A stretch of 64,000 nucleotides of DNA. Source: Sediminibacillus albus (GTDB lineage Bacteria; Bacillota; Bacilli; Bacillales; Amphibacillaceae). Positions within the stretch are counted from its first letter, which is position 1; each line of letters begins with the position of its first letter. The notes under the pieces are model-generated. The model did no database searches and was not told the DNA's origin. It saw only the letters and a program-made list of their open reading frames with translations. Of the stretch, positions 1 to 8,622 are shown piece after piece. The translations under genes and the position numbers were made by a program. Location: positions 248,001 to 312,000 of the forward strand of contig NZ_FNFL01000003.1 of the NCBI RefSeq assembly GCF_900101125.1, given 5' to 3'.

Positions 1-1858
1 GCATTAACTTGCCGCATTCAGGACATTTGCTTCCCGTCAGATTGTCATGTTTAAAGGTGGATTCACTATTTTTTATTTCCTGGACGACTTGCTTGGCATA
101 GCCCTTCATTTCTTTGATAAAGGCGCCCTTGCTGCGTTTTCCATCGGCAATTTCGCCCAATTTTTGTTCCCACTCCGCTGTTAAGGCAGGTGACTTTAGG
201 TCTTCCGGAACAAGATCAAGCAGCTGCCTGCCTTTCGAGGTAATGAAGATATGCTTACCCTTCTTCTCCATATAAAAGCTATTAAACAGCTTTTCAATAA
301 TATCCGCACGGGTAGCAACAGTACCTAAGCCACCAGTCTGATTAATCGTTTTAGCTAAGTGTTTGTCATTGTTCGCCATATAACGGACTGGATTTTCCAT
401 CGCCTGAAGTAGATTTCCTTCGGTAAAGCGCTCTGGCGGCTTGGTCTTTCCAATGGTCAATGAAACTTGCAACCCGGAAAATGTATCTCCTGCTTCAATG
501 CTCGGCAGTTTCTGATCATCCTCCTGATCGTTTTCCTCCTGGAAGCGATTATTGTAAACCTCTTTCCATCCTTGTTTTTTAATGCTTTTCCCGCTGGCAG
601 TGAATGTCGCTCCACCGATATCAGCAGTAATCTTCGTCTGCTCATATTCATGGGGCGGATAAAGGACTGCAAGAAATCTTTTTACTACTAAGTCATAAAT
701 TTTTCTTTCCTTATCATTCAATTCTGCCAGGATTACCGGCTGCTCTGTCGGAATGATGGCATGGTGGTCAGACACTTTGTTGTCATCAACCACAGCTTTG
801 GTCAGCTTTATCTCTTTCCTGCTGATTTTCCCGGCAAGCTTGGCATATTCATCCACTCCGCATGCTTTCACCCTGTCCTTCAAAGTGGGCACAATATCGC
901 TGGACAAGTACCGGGAATCCGTTCGGGGATATGTCAGTACTTTATGCTGTTCATATAGTTTCTGCATTAAGGACAGCGTCTGCTTTCCAGAAAAACCGAA
1001 GATCCGGTTGGCGTCCCGCTGCAGCTCGGTTAAATCGTATAACTGAGGAGCAAAGCTTTTCTTCTGTTTCTTATCAGCTTTAACGACTTTTGCAGGCTGA
1101 TCTTTGATTTTGTTTAGCATTTGTTCAGCTTTTTGTCTGGAAAACGTACGGCTATTATTGTTCTCGTCCTGCCACGTTAAAGTAAAGCCTTTATTTGTTT
1201 TAGCTTGCAGACCGTAGTATTCCTGCGGCTGGAAATCTTTTATTTCCTTTTCCCTGGAAGCAATCATCGCCAATGTAGGCGTCTGCACCCTGCCGCTCGA
1301 AAGCTGGGCATTAAACTTTGTCGTCAATGCACGGGTAGCATTTAGTCCGACATACCAGTCTGCTTCCGAGCGGGCGACAGCAGCATCATAAAGGGTTTCG
1401 TACTGCTTGCCCGGCTTTAAGTGTTTAAAGCCATCCTTGATCGCCTTGTCAGTGACAGAAGAAATCCACAGCCGTTTGACCGGTTTATTGACTCGCGCTT
1501 TTTCAATTATCCACCGGGCAACTAATTCCCCTTCACGGCCGGCGTCGGTAGCAATCACTACCTGGCCGACATCCTTCCGGGTCAACTGGGTCTTGACAGT
1601 ATTGAACTGTTTACCAGTCTTTTTTATTACAACCAGCTTTAGACGGTCGGGCAGCATCGGCAAGTCTTCCATCCGCCATGTTTTGTATTTATCATCATAA
1701 GTTTCCGGGTCGGCCAATGTCACCAAATGGCCGAGTGCCCAAGTAACAATATATTGGGAACCTTCCAGGAAGCCGTTGCCTTGTTTGTGACAATTCAGCA
1801 CTCTGGCTATATCTCTTCCAACGGAAGGTTTTTCTGCTAATACGACAGTTTTACTCAT
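1..1858 (-). CDS. topB: DNA topoisomerase III, 3' end outside window
   Basis: Type IA topoisomerase that cuts and passes single DNA strands to decatenate replication or recombination intermediates. About 619 residues are visible and the C-terminus lies beyond position 1. The N-terminus has the Toprim start LAEKPSVGRDIARVL, an acidic ATDAGREGE motif near residue 105, the family motif SGRVQTPTLAMI near residue 190, and the catalytic-tyrosine motif YPRTDSRYL near residue 310. The C-terminal end visible here enters a zinc-ribbon-like CPECGKLM. ATG at 1856-1858. The gene is monocistronic as far as can be seen and faces away from the riboswitch locus. Family assignment is firm. Confidence 0.95.
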   Translation of the reverse strand, partial: MSKTVVLAEKPSVGRDIARVLNCHKQGNGFLEGSQYIVTWALGHLVTLADPETYDDKYKTWRMEDLPMLPDRLKLVVIKKTGKQFNTVKTQLTRKDVGQVVIATDAGREGELVARWIIEKARVNKPVKRLWISSVTDKAIKDGFKHLKPGKQYETLYDAAVARSEADWYVGLNATRALTTKFNAQLSSGRVQTPTLAMIASREKEIKDFQPQEYYGLQAKTNKGFTLTWQDENNNSRTFSRQKAEQMLNKIKDQPAKVVKADKKQKKSFAPQLYDLTELQRDANRIFGFSGKQTLSLMQKLYEQHKVLTYPRTDSRYLSSDIVPTLKDRVKACGVDEYAKLAGKISRKEIKLTKAVVDDNKVSDHHAIIPTEQPVILAELNDKERKIYDLVVKRFLAVLYPPHEYEQTKITADIGGATFTASGKSIKKQGWKEVYNNRFQEENDQEDDQKLPSIEAGDTFSGLQVSLTIGKTKPPERFTEGNLLQAMENPVRYMANNDKHLAKTINQTGGLGTVATRADIIEKLFNSFYMEKKGKHIFITSKGRQLLDLVPEDLKSPALTAEWEQKLGEIADGKRSKGAFIKEMKGYAKQVVQEIKNSESTFKHDNLTGSKCPECGKLM

Positions 1859-2045
1859 TAAAACAAATCCTTTCTGGATACTGCTTCTTTCACTTTAACA
1901 TAATTTTATATAGAGCAGAAAAGAAGTTTCTTCAGGTAAAAGAGCTTTCTTGTACGAAAAACTAGCTCCGGAGGAAACATCTTGCTGTAGTTGACTTTTT
2001 ACCCATCAACAAGACAAATTTCGACACTTATTTTAGCGGATATGT

Positions 2046-2051
2046 TATAAT
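2046..2051 (+). promoter_or_regulatory. -10 box upstream of the c-di-GMP riboswitch
   Basis: A consensus TATAAT lies just upstream of the riboswitch aptamer. The best -35 candidate, TCGACA at 2021-2026, is weak and spaced 19 bases away. Transcription would start at about 2057, right at the aptamer. The rest of 1859-2040 holds the topB start region and no gene I can see. Confidence 0.55.
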
Positions 2052-2055
2052 TTTA

Positions 2056-2150
2056 CGGAGAAAAGTGGCAAACTTGTTGAAAAGCAAGGACGCAAAGCTT
2101 TAGGGGCTAACGGAAAACCTAAGCCAGCCAGCTGCCTGGATAAATCTCCT
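2056..2150 (+). ncRNA. Cyclic-di-GMP-I (GEMM) riboswitch
   Basis: The aptamer shows the GEMM-I signatures in order: GGCAAAC at 2067-2073, the GGACGCAAAGC core at 2088-2098, then a paired arm ending in the GCCAGCTGCC segment at 2127-2136. The closing P1 helix can form between GGAGA (2057-2061) and TCTCC (2145-2149). The same 3' strand, at 2144-2150, can instead pair seven bases with the Shine-Dalgarno at 2181-2187. I infer translational control in which ligand binding keeps P1 closed and frees the ribosome site (an ON switch). No intrinsic terminator lies between the aptamer and the gene. Confidence 0.88.
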
Positions 2151-2193
2151 AAACAACAGGTGTTTATTAGGCAAGATATAAGGAGGTTTTATT

Positions 2194-2505
2194 ATTTATC
2201 AAGAGCCTGAATTAAAATCAATCCTTCGTAAATTTGATAAGCTGCTTCACCAGCATCAGGACCAATATGGAGATGTCATGCCCTTCAAACATTTTTTAAG
2301 GAGTTTCCTAAGGGTTAGAACCAGGTCAATCGACTTGCCGACTTCTGAAGTGATGGCGATAATCAAACATGAAAAACCTAAAATTTATTATTCGTTAAAG
2401 AAAAACACAGCAAACGATCCTATTTTTCACTTCATCACCAATATTAACATGGACTATGAAAGAGCTCATGAAAACTTAAAAAAATTAAGAGAATCTATTC
2501 AGTAG
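2194..2505 (+). CDS. Unrecognised 103-residue protein under c-di-GMP riboswitch control
   Basis: The frame opens just after a perfect AAGGAGG (2180-2186) and contains no ATG, GTG or TTG until ATG 2278. The only start with normal spacing (7 bases) is ATT at 2194. From there the product has 103 residues, beginning YQEPELKSILRKFDKLL after the initiator; starting at 2278 would leave 75 residues with no ribosome site. The protein is charged, mostly predicted helical and soluble, with no signal peptide, membrane segment or motif I recognise. It is followed at once by a terminator, so it is a single-gene c-di-GMP regulon member. The function is unknown; a role in the motile-to-sessile switch is only a guess from the riboswitch. 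Confidence 0.75.
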   Translation: MYQEPELKSILRKFDKLLHQHQDQYGDVMPFKHFLRSFLRVRTRSIDLPTSEVMAIIKHEKPKIYYSLKKNTANDPIFHFITNINMDYERAHENLKKLRESIQ

Positions 2506-2510
2506 CATAT

Positions 2511-2537
2511 AAAAAGCCCGATTGGATCGGGCTTTTG
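2511..2537 (+). terminator. Intrinsic terminator
   Basis: AAAAGCCCG and CGGGCTTTT pair around a 7-base loop directly after the stop codon of the riboswitch-controlled gene. A T-run follows. The A-run on the other side may let it also work for the convergent ars operon. Confidence 0.85.
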
Positions 2538-2566
2538 TTGTAAATAGTAAATATGCTGGTTAGTTA

Positions 2567-2986
2567 TTACTCCCCTGTTTGGGCAAAACGTTGGATTCGT
2601 TCGCCGATTTGATCGCGTACCCGCTGGAACACTTGCCATTTTTCTTCATCTGTTCCTTCAGCTTTAGCCGGATCATCGAAGCCCCAATGTTCACGTTTTA
2701 CGTGCGGTGGGGTCATTGGACACTTGTCTGCCGCATCTCCGCATAAAGTGACTACAAGGTCAGCATTATTCAGTATATCTGAATCAATAATATCGGAGGT
2801 TTGCCCGGAAATATCGATATCAACCTCATTCATTGCCTTTACCGCATTAGGATTCAATCCATGCGCTTCAATTCCTGCGCTCTTTACATCCCAGTCATCC
2901 CCAAGATGCTTCTTCGCCCAGCCTTCAGCCATTTGGCTGCGGCAAGAGTTACCTGTACATAAGAAATAAAGTGTTTTTTTAGACAT
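2567..2986 (-). CDS. arsC: Arsenate reductase, thioredoxin-coupled
   Basis: Reduces arsenate to arsenite in the cytoplasm, using a three-cysteine relay re-reduced by thioredoxin. All family residues are present at the positions known from B. subtilis ArsC: the phosphatase-like P-loop C10-x4-C15-R16-S17, then C82 and C89. The 139 residues equal the usual length. ATG follows AAGGAGATG. Last gene of arsR-arsB-arsC, transcribed leftward. The protein belongs to the low-molecular-weight phosphatase fold, but the C82/C89 pair separates it from tyrosine phosphatases. Confidence 0.96.
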   Translation of the reverse strand: MSKKTLYFLCTGNSCRSQMAEGWAKKHLGDDWDVKSAGIEAHGLNPNAVKAMNEVDIDISGQTSDIIDSDILNNADLVVTLCGDAADKCPMTPPHVKREHWGFDDPAKAEGTDEEKWQVFQRVRDQIGERIQRFAQTGE

Positions 2987-3004
2987 AATCGTTCATCTCC
3001 TTTT

Positions 3005-4303
3005 TTATAGTAGCAATAATGTTAAATATAATCCCACGAGGGTAATAAATAAAATTGGTATCGTTAAAATGATCCCCGTCTTAAAGTAGGTTCCCCAGCT
3101 GATTTTGACTCCTTTTTGTGAAAGAACGTGAAGCCAAAGCAAGGTAGCCAGCGAGCCAATCGGCGTTATCTTCGGACCTAAATCTGAACCAATCACATTA
3201 GCATAGATGAGGGCTTCCCGCATCACGCCCGAAGTATTAGTTTCGGCAATCGCCAGTGCGTCAATCATCACTGTCGGCATATTGTTCATGATTGAGGATA
3301 AAATGGCGGCAATAAAGCCCATTGCTACCGTACCAACGAACAATCCTTGTTCCGCACTTGCCTCGATCGCCTGGGCAAGGACATCGGTGAGCCCGGCATT
3401 TCTCAGTCCGTAAACGACAACGTACATGCCAATCGAGAAAAAGACAATTTCCCATGGTGCTCCTTTAACTACTGCAGTAGTATTAACAGCCTTGCTGCGC
3501 TTAGCCATCAGCAAGAAGAAAATAGCTACAACGCCGGCAACAATCGACACAGGAAGCATGATAAATTCACTGATAAAGTAACCAACAAGCAAAACGCCCA
3601 GCACGTACCAAGAAATCCGGAACAGCTTCTGATCCCTGATTGCTTCGACCGGCTGTTTCAGCTGTGATATATCGTAATTTTTCGGGATGCTTTTTCTAAA
3701 ATAAAAAAATAAAACAACAATCGTTGCGACTAATGAGAATAGGTTTGGAATGATCATCCGTGAGGCGTATTCAATAAACCCGATTCCAAAGAAATCTGCA
3801 GATACAATGTTTACTAAGTTACTGACAACCAATGGTAAAGATGTCGTATCTGCAATAAAGCCGCTAGCCATAATAAATGGAAACACCATTTGCTCTTTGA
3901 AATTTAAATTACGTACCATAGCTAGCACAATTGGTGTCAAAATCAATGCCGCTCCATCATTGGCAAACAGTGCAGCCACAATGGCTCCGAGCAGACTGAC
4001 ATAAACAAACATTTTGGTTCCGTTTCCCCTGGCAGCGCGAGCCATATGTAAAGCGGCCCATTCGAAGAAACCTATTTCGTCCAATATTAAAGAAATAAGA
4101 ATTATTGCTACGAAAGCAAGTGTGGCGTTCCAGACAATCTCGGTAACTTCCCAAACATCGCTGAAGCCTACTACTCCGGCTAGTAGAGCGAGAACAGCCC
4201 CGCCGCAAGCAGACCATCCAATCGATAATCCTTTTGGCTGCCAAATCACCAATATGAGTGTCGCCAAAAAGATTAGCAGTGCTAAAATGACTGATAAAGA
4301 CAA
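3005..4303 (-). CDS. arsB: Arsenite efflux permease ArsB
   Basis: Twelve-segment inner-membrane carrier that exports arsenite, and antimonite as known for the family. The 432 residues are almost entirely hydrophobic helices and match ArsB length. The sequence includes the family's [15 protein letters not shown] stretch near residue 115 and a [13 protein letters not shown] stretch near residue 340. The start is TTG at 4303 behind GGAGGGAATAAACG. It sits 18 bases upstream of arsC and 16 bases after arsR, so co-transcription is nearly certain. No ATPase partner (arsA) is present, so transport would be driven by the membrane potential. Confidence 0.95.
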   Translation of the reverse strand: MSLSVILALLIFLATLILVIWQPKGLSIGWSACGGAVLALLAGVVGFSDVWEVTEIVWNATLAFVAIILISLILDEIGFFEWAALHMARAARGNGTKMFVYVSLLGAIVAALFANDGAALILTPIVLAMVRNLNFKEQMVFPFIMASGFIADTTSLPLVVSNLVNIVSADFFGIGFIEYASRMIIPNLFSLVATIVVLFFYFRKSIPKNYDISQLKQPVEAIRDQKLFRISWYVLGVLLVGYFISEFIMLPVSIVAGVVAIFFLLMAKRSKAVNTTAVVKGAPWEIVFFSIGMYVVVYGLRNAGLTDVLAQAIEASAEQGLFVGTVAMGFIAAILSSIMNNMPTVMIDALAIAETNTSGVMREALIYANVIGSDLGPKITPIGSLATLLWLHVLSQKGVKISWGTYFKTGIILTIPILFITLVGLYLTLLLL

Positions 4304-4319
4304 CGTTTATTCCCTCCTG

Positions 4320-4664
4320 TTAACAACAAGTAATTCGAGCACCTTTCTCTTCCAATGCTTTTAACTTATCCTCCTGATCGGGCAATTGCTTGAGGATTTG
4401 TTCGACAAATGGATAGTAGTCATTGTTTTTATTAATCGAATAAAAAATCCACTGTCCCTTACGCTCCTCTTTCACCACCCCGACATCACGCAATTTACGG
4501 AGGTGCTGGCTAATCGATGGCTGGCTAGCGTTAAATATTTCGACGAACTCACAAACACAGCAATCATGGTTTTCAAGGAGCTTGACCATCGTCAACCTTG
4601 TTTTATCCCCGAGCAATTTAAGAATGATTGCCGCTTTATCCATGTCGATTTCTGTTTTCAGCAT
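4320..4664 (-). CDS. arsR: ArsR-family metalloid-responsive repressor
   Basis: Winged-helix dimeric repressor of the SmtB/ArsR family, 114 residues from ATG 4664, which follows GGGAGGGCATATT; a longer in-frame start at 4682 would overlap that ribosome site. The recognition helix is near residues 47-66 (SQPSISQHLRKLRDVG). Metalloid ligands are visible as C35-C36-V-C38, at the place of the classic CVC arsenite site, and the protein ends in a Cys-Cys pair. As first gene of arsRBC it should repress its own operon through the palindrome at 4697-4720 and be released by arsenite. Confidence 0.93.
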   Translation of the reverse strand: MLKTEIDMDKAAIILKLLGDKTRLTMVKLLENHDCCVCEFVEIFNASQPSISQHLRKLRDVGVVKEERKGQWIFYSINKNNDYYPFVEQILKQLPDQEDKLKALEEKGARITCC

Positions 4665-4696
4665 AATATGCCCTCCCCACATCCATTTACATATTA

Positions 4697-4720
4697 ATAT
4701 ATAATGATTTGCTTATATAT
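4697..4720. promoter_or_regulatory. Candidate ArsR operator upstream of arsR
   Basis: A perfect inverted repeat, ATATATAA (4697-4704) and TTATATAT (4713-4720), spaced by 8 bases, lies 33 bases upstream of the arsR start. It is AT-rich like many ArsR/SmtB operators and occupies the promoter region. Assignment rests on position and symmetry only. Confidence 0.55.
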
Positions 4721-4755
4721 GCAACGGATTAAACTTTTCCTTTATTCTCCACACA

Positions 4756-4799
4756 AAGATAAAGCGCTAGCCATCTCCAACGGGCTAGCGCTTTATCTT
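4756..4799 (-). terminator. Strong hairpin, terminator of the 5'-nucleotidase gene
   Basis: A 17-base perfect stem (4756-4772 with 4783-4799) around a 10-base loop lies between the end of the nucleotidase gene and the ars promoter. Only a short T-run follows on the minus strand. It would shield ars from read-through. The 200 bases between it and 5002 hold no gene I can support. Confidence 0.7.
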
Positions 4800-5001
4800 G
4801 AAGATGATTCTTTTCCTCCTGTTTCCATTATCTCCTCATGAAACCAAAACCAAAATTCCAAGATTGCGGTTTAGTGTCCCTTACCGGGATAGACATAATT
4901 TCAAAAAGCCTATTGAATAGAAGGAACCCATCATTTGCGGTTCAGCAGAATAATAGTAAATGCCGAAGCGGGACTGTCATGGCCTTCGCTTTGAATAATT
5001 T

Positions 5002-6564
5002 TTACAAGCTTACACGCCAATTATTATTACAAGTCGCCTGAATGGTTTTTCTTTGCAGGATATAATCGGCAATTAACTCTGTCATATCGATGGGTATATC
5101 TTTGATCAGCGGTTTGCCCTGAAACATGTCAAAGTCACCTGCTCCACTAGCCCGGTAATTATTCATTACAACATCATACTGTTTGTTCAGTTCAATCGGC
5201 TTCCCTTGATAGTCCAGTTGAACCACTCGCTCACCGACTGGGTTTGAAATTTTCAACTCATACTCGATGCCTTCCCACATGTCATAATTGTAGTGCTGGG
5301 GTTTTGGCTCGATAAAAGCTGGATTCACTTTTATTTTCCCGTTTTCAACTATAAAATATGTTGCACTTTGTTCTAGGGCATCTTTAATATCCTTGCCGCT
5401 AATACGAATGACATTCAAGGTGTTTGGATAAACGTAGTTGGAAACAATATCGCGCATGGTGACATTTTCGCCAAAACCCGGTGAGTCATTGTTAAACAAG
5501 GCCGTGTTTGCAATATCTACTCCTGCTGCATCCATTTGCACCTTATTAATAAATTCAATCAACGGATTATCCTGCATTCTTGTTATTAATGGATCAGAAA
5601 TAGACATATCACCACTGATTTTACCGATTGGACGGTCAAGCCATTGCTGGGTCTCTGCTTCAAAATCAGCAATCAAGTCCAACATACCTTTATCGGCCTC
5701 GATATGTTCATCAATCTCATGCAAGACGGGAACCGAATCTTTGACCTCCCACCTACCGTCCAAATGTTGCAAGGCTATTTTTACTTCGCCTAGAGTTTGG
5801 CCATTATTGCCCGGCTGCACAACAGCAATATTGTTGACTTTTTCTGCAATCGTCCGGTGTTGGTGACCAGTTATCAATAAATCGATGCCCTCCAGCTCCT
5901 GGCACATTTGATATCCCTGGTTTTCTCCTGTCAACCGCTCAGTCGGTTCTCCTGTAGTTAAATCCCTTTCAAACCCGCCATGATAAGATACAATCATTAC
6001 GTCTGGACTTTCCTCTGCCTTTATGTACTTCACCCACTGTTTGGCAGTCTGTAAAGCATCCGGGAACTCCAGGCTTTCGATATTTCGCGGCTCTTCCCAA
6101 TGGGGAATGAAATGTGTTGTAACCCCCAGCACGGCAATTCTTACTCCTTGCAGCTCTTTAATGACATATGGCTGGCCAAACAGCGGCTTACCTGATGCCT
6201 TATCGATAACATTGGCGGACAGCCAGGGAAAATCTGCCTGTTCAACAACTCTTTTTAAGTAATGCTGACCATAGTTAAATTCATGGTTACCGAAAATAGA
6301 GGCGTCAAATGTAAGATAGTTAGCGGCTTTTATAACAGGGTTTTCCTTGTTTGCTTTATATTTTGCATGATAGTACGTCAGCGGGCTCCCTTGAATAATG
6401 TCGCCATTATCCAGCAGCAGCACATTCGTTTCTTCTCTTTTTCTTTTAACCAGTGATGCAACCTTTGCCAGACCTAATCCTTGGTCGCTGTTATCCCGGT
6501 ATGTAGTAGGATATATATAGCCGTGAATATCACTTGTTACCAAAACATTTATTTCTGCTTCCAT
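5002..6564 (-). CDS. 5'-nucleotidase / metallophosphoesterase (UshA-like), no signal peptide
   Basis: Two-domain nucleotidase that removes phosphate from nucleotides or related esters. The N-terminal calcineurin-like domain has the metal motifs SDIHG (residues about 11-15), NGDIIQGSP (55-63), GNHEFNYG (95-102), SYHGG and GHQHR; the C-terminal half carries the substrate-binding domain, with the family's NNYRASGAGDFDMF stretch near the end. Length is 520 residues, normal for the family, but the protein begins MEAEINVLVTSDIHG without a signal peptide, so it probably acts in the cytoplasm like B. subtilis YunD. ATG follows TTAGGAGGC. It is divergent from phnDCEE, which supports a role in phosphate scavenging. 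Confidence 0.88.
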   Translation of the reverse strand: MEAEINVLVTSDIHGYIYPTTYRDNSDQGLGLAKVASLVKRKREETNVLLLDNGDIIQGSPLTYYHAKYKANKENPVIKAANYLTFDASIFGNHEFNYGQHYLKRVVEQADFPWLSANVIDKASGKPLFGQPYVIKELQGVRIAVLGVTTHFIPHWEEPRNIESLEFPDALQTAKQWVKYIKAEESPDVMIVSYHGGFERDLTTGEPTERLTGENQGYQMCQELEGIDLLITGHQHRTIAEKVNNIAVVQPGNNGQTLGEVKIALQHLDGRWEVKDSVPVLHEIDEHIEADKGMLDLIADFEAETQQWLDRPIGKISGDMSISDPLITRMQDNPLIEFINKVQMDAAGVDIANTALFNNDSPGFGENVTMRDIVSNYVYPNTLNVIRISGKDIKDALEQSATYFIVENGKIKVNPAFIEPKPQHYNYDMWEGIEYELKISNPVGERVVQLDYQGKPIELNKQYDVVMNNYRASGAGDFDMFQGKPLIKDIPIDMTELIADYILQRKTIQATCNNNWRVSL

Positions 6565-6651
6565 AGCCAGCCTCCTAAATCTCGTTATCTACTATGCTAT
6601 CGTAACAAATTATAATAACGGATTATCAGAATTAGAAAATATTTCTTAAAT

Positions 6652-6694
6652 TTTACAATATTTTTACATACTCTGACAAAAATTATGCTATAGT
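6652..6694 (+). promoter_or_regulatory. Pho-box-like repeats and promoter of phnD
   Basis: Two TTTACA hexamers at 6652-6657 and 6663-6668 are phased by exactly 11 bases, and a weaker CTGACA follows at 6673-6678. B. subtilis PhoP boxes are TT(A/T/C)ACA repeats with 11-base periodicity. A -10-like TATGCT (6684-6689) or TATAGT (6689-6694) follows. The intergenic region 6565-6737 is shared with the divergent nucleotidase gene. Confidence 0.55.
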
Positions 6695-6737
6695 AACGGA
6701 GTAACACATTTTAAAATATATTGGAGGTAGTTTTCCT

Positions 6738-7676
6738 ATGTTTAAGAAGCTTGCAACAGTTGGGGCCACGTTGGCTTTAACAGCTGGTATTATTAGTGGG
6801 TGCGGTGGTTCGGATGACGCAGAAGGCGCTAGCAGCGAAGGATCAGAATCATATGTTCCTGAAACATTAACTGTACAGTTTGTCCCTTCTCAAAATGCAG
6901 ATACTTTAGAAGCGAAGGCTAAGCCATTGGAAGAGTTATTGAGTGAACGCCTGGATATTCCTGTTGAAGTTAGTGTATCAACCAACTACAACACGATCAT
7001 AGAAGCTATGGACTCTAAAAAAGTAGACGTAGGATTCTTACCCCCTACTGCCTATGTGTTAGCAAAAGAAAAAGGCGCTGCAGAAGTAATCTTACAAGCA
7101 CAGCGTTTTGGAGTTGAAGATGAAACCGGACAACCTACTGATGAATTGGTAGATGGGTATAAATCAGAATTCGTCGTTAAAGCAGATTCTGATATTGAAA
7201 GCATCGAAGACCTAAAAGGAAAGAAAATTGCCTTCCAGGATGTTACATCGTCTGCAGGTTACGTATGGCCGGCGGCTTCTCTGATGGATGCTGGCATTGA
7301 TCCACTAGAAGATGTACAAGGTGTTACAGTTAAAGGACATGACCAAGGCGTTATTTCCGTTCTTAATGGTGATGTTGATGCGGCTGTAGTATTCCAGGAT
7401 GCCCGAAACACAGTAATAGGTGATTACCCTACAGTATTTGAAGATACAAAAGTAATTAAATTCACAGAAATGATTCCTAACGATACAATCGCTGTCCGTT
7501 CTGACATGGATGAAGAGTGGAGCAAGAAGATTACAGAAGCCTTCATTGATATCGGTCAGGACGAAGAAGGACATGAGATTGTTAAAGAAATATATACGCA
7601 CGAAGGATATGTTAAATCCGAAGACAGCAAGTTTGATATTGTAAGAGAATATTCCGATAAAGTAAAAACTGAATAG
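6738..7676 (+). CDS. phnD: Phosphonate/phosphate ABC transporter, substrate-binding lipoprotein
   Basis: Membrane-anchored solute-binding protein of the PhnD family. It has a lipoprotein signal peptide with lipobox ISGC (Cys22), an acidic serine-rich linker, then the PhnD fold with FVPSQNADTLEAKAKPL near residue 51, the GFLPPTAYVLAKEKG stretch near residue 98 and the family segment FQDVTSSAGYVWPAA near residue 167. 312 residues, normal length. GGAGGT precedes ATG. First gene of phnD-phnC-phnE-phnE. The exact ligand (phosphonate, phosphite or another reduced phosphorus compound) cannot be told from sequence, and no C-P lyase genes are in the window. Confidence 0.92.
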   Translation: MFKKLATVGATLALTAGIISGCGGSDDAEGASSEGSESYVPETLTVQFVPSQNADTLEAKAKPLEELLSERLDIPVEVSVSTNYNTIIEAMDSKKVDVGFLPPTAYVLAKEKGAAEVILQAQRFGVEDETGQPTDELVDGYKSEFVVKADSDIESIEDLKGKKIAFQDVTSSAGYVWPAASLMDAGIDPLEDVQGVTVKGHDQGVISVLNGDVDAAVVFQDARNTVIGDYPTVFEDTKVIKFTEMIPNDTIAVRSDMDEEWSKKITEAFIDIGQDEEGHEIVKEIYTHEGYVKSEDSKFDIVREYSDKVKTE

Positions 7677-7721
7677 TTTTTTAGTTTTGGGATATTGCAA
7701 TATCCAATAGCTTCAGCATAC

Positions 7722-7758
7722 AGCCAGTCGATATCTATCTCGAACTGGCTTTTCTTTT
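7722..7758 (+). terminator. Hairpin between phnD and phnC
   Basis: AGCCAGT (7722-7728) pairs with ACTGGCT (7744-7750), followed by a T-rich run. It lies 45 bases after phnD and 73 before phnC. A leaky terminator here would raise the ratio of binding protein to membrane components, a common design in ABC operons. Confidence 0.6.
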
Positions 7759-7830
7759 ATGCGGATAGCCGAAATTGTATGTTTTTGTGCAGCTTAGATC
7801 TTTAAATTCTTATAAAGGTTGGTATGAAGA

Positions 7831-8622
7831 GTGATTGAATTTAAAAATGTTTCCAAAGTTTATCCCAATGGTACACAGGGGCTTAAAGATATCAATGTGA
7901 CGATTGAAAAAGGGGAATTTGTCGTGATTGTCGGCTTGTCTGGCGCCGGTAAATCAACATTTCTCCGTTCGATAAACAGATTGCATGAAATTACATCAGG
8001 CGAAATCATTATCGACGGCAGCTCGATCACAGAAGCAAAAGGAAGAGACTTACGAATCGCCCGCCGTGACATCGGGATGATTTTCCAAAGCTTTAATTTA
8101 GTAAAAAGATCCACTGTTTTAAGAAATGTCCTATCAGGCAGGGTCGGTTACCATTCGACTTTGAGAACCGTACTGGGATTGTTTCCGAAAGAAGATGTCA
8201 ACCTTGCCTTCAATGCTTTGGAACGCGTCAATATAGTCGAAAAAGCATATACTCGTTCCGACCAGCTTTCTGGAGGGCAACAACAACGAGTATCTATTGC
8301 CCGGGCTTTGGCACAGGAAGCCAAGATCATTCTGGCAGATGAACCTGTTGCCTCGTTGGATCCGTTAACTACTAAACAAGTAATGGATAACCTGCAAAAA
8401 ATCAATCAGGAACTGGGGATCACTACTGTCGTAAATCTGCATTTTATCGACATCGCCCGCCAGTACGCAACTAGAATTATCGGCCTGCAGGCAGGCGAAG
8501 TAGTATTCGACGGTCCTGTAGAAGAAGCGACAGATGAGAGATTCTCAGAGATTTATGGCCGTCCTCTTGAAACAAGAGAAGATGAAGAAGTAGGAGCGTC
8601 CGCCAATGAATCAGCTGAATGA
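7831..8622 (+). CDS. phnC: Phosphonate/phosphate ABC transporter, ATP-binding protein
   Basis: Cytoplasmic ATPase of the PhnCDE importer. Walker A GLSGAGKS is at residues 35-42, the signature [15 protein letters not shown] near 145, Walker B ILADEP with the catalytic glutamate just after, and an H-loop histidine in the LHFID segment. 263 residues. The start is GTG with a weak upstream AAAGGTTGG. The 3' end overlaps phnE by 17 bases, implying translational coupling. Confidence 0.93.
   Translation: MIEFKNVSKVYPNGTQGLKDINVTIEKGEFVVIVGLSGAGKSTFLRSINRLHEITSGEIIIDGSSITEAKGRDLRIARRDIGMIFQSFNLVKRSTVLRNVLSGRVGYHSTLRTVLGLFPKEDVNLAFNALERVNIVEKAYTRSDQLSGGQQQRVSIARALAQEAKIILADEPVASLDPLTTKQVMDNLQKINQELGITTVVNLHFIDIARQYATRIIGLQAGEVVFDGPVEEATDERFSEIYGRPLETREDEEVGASANESAE

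Noticed and set aside
4838-5041. 67-codon plus-strand frame downstream of the nucleotidase gene
   Set aside because: No convincing start site; it overlaps the nucleotidase 3' end and has no coding character.
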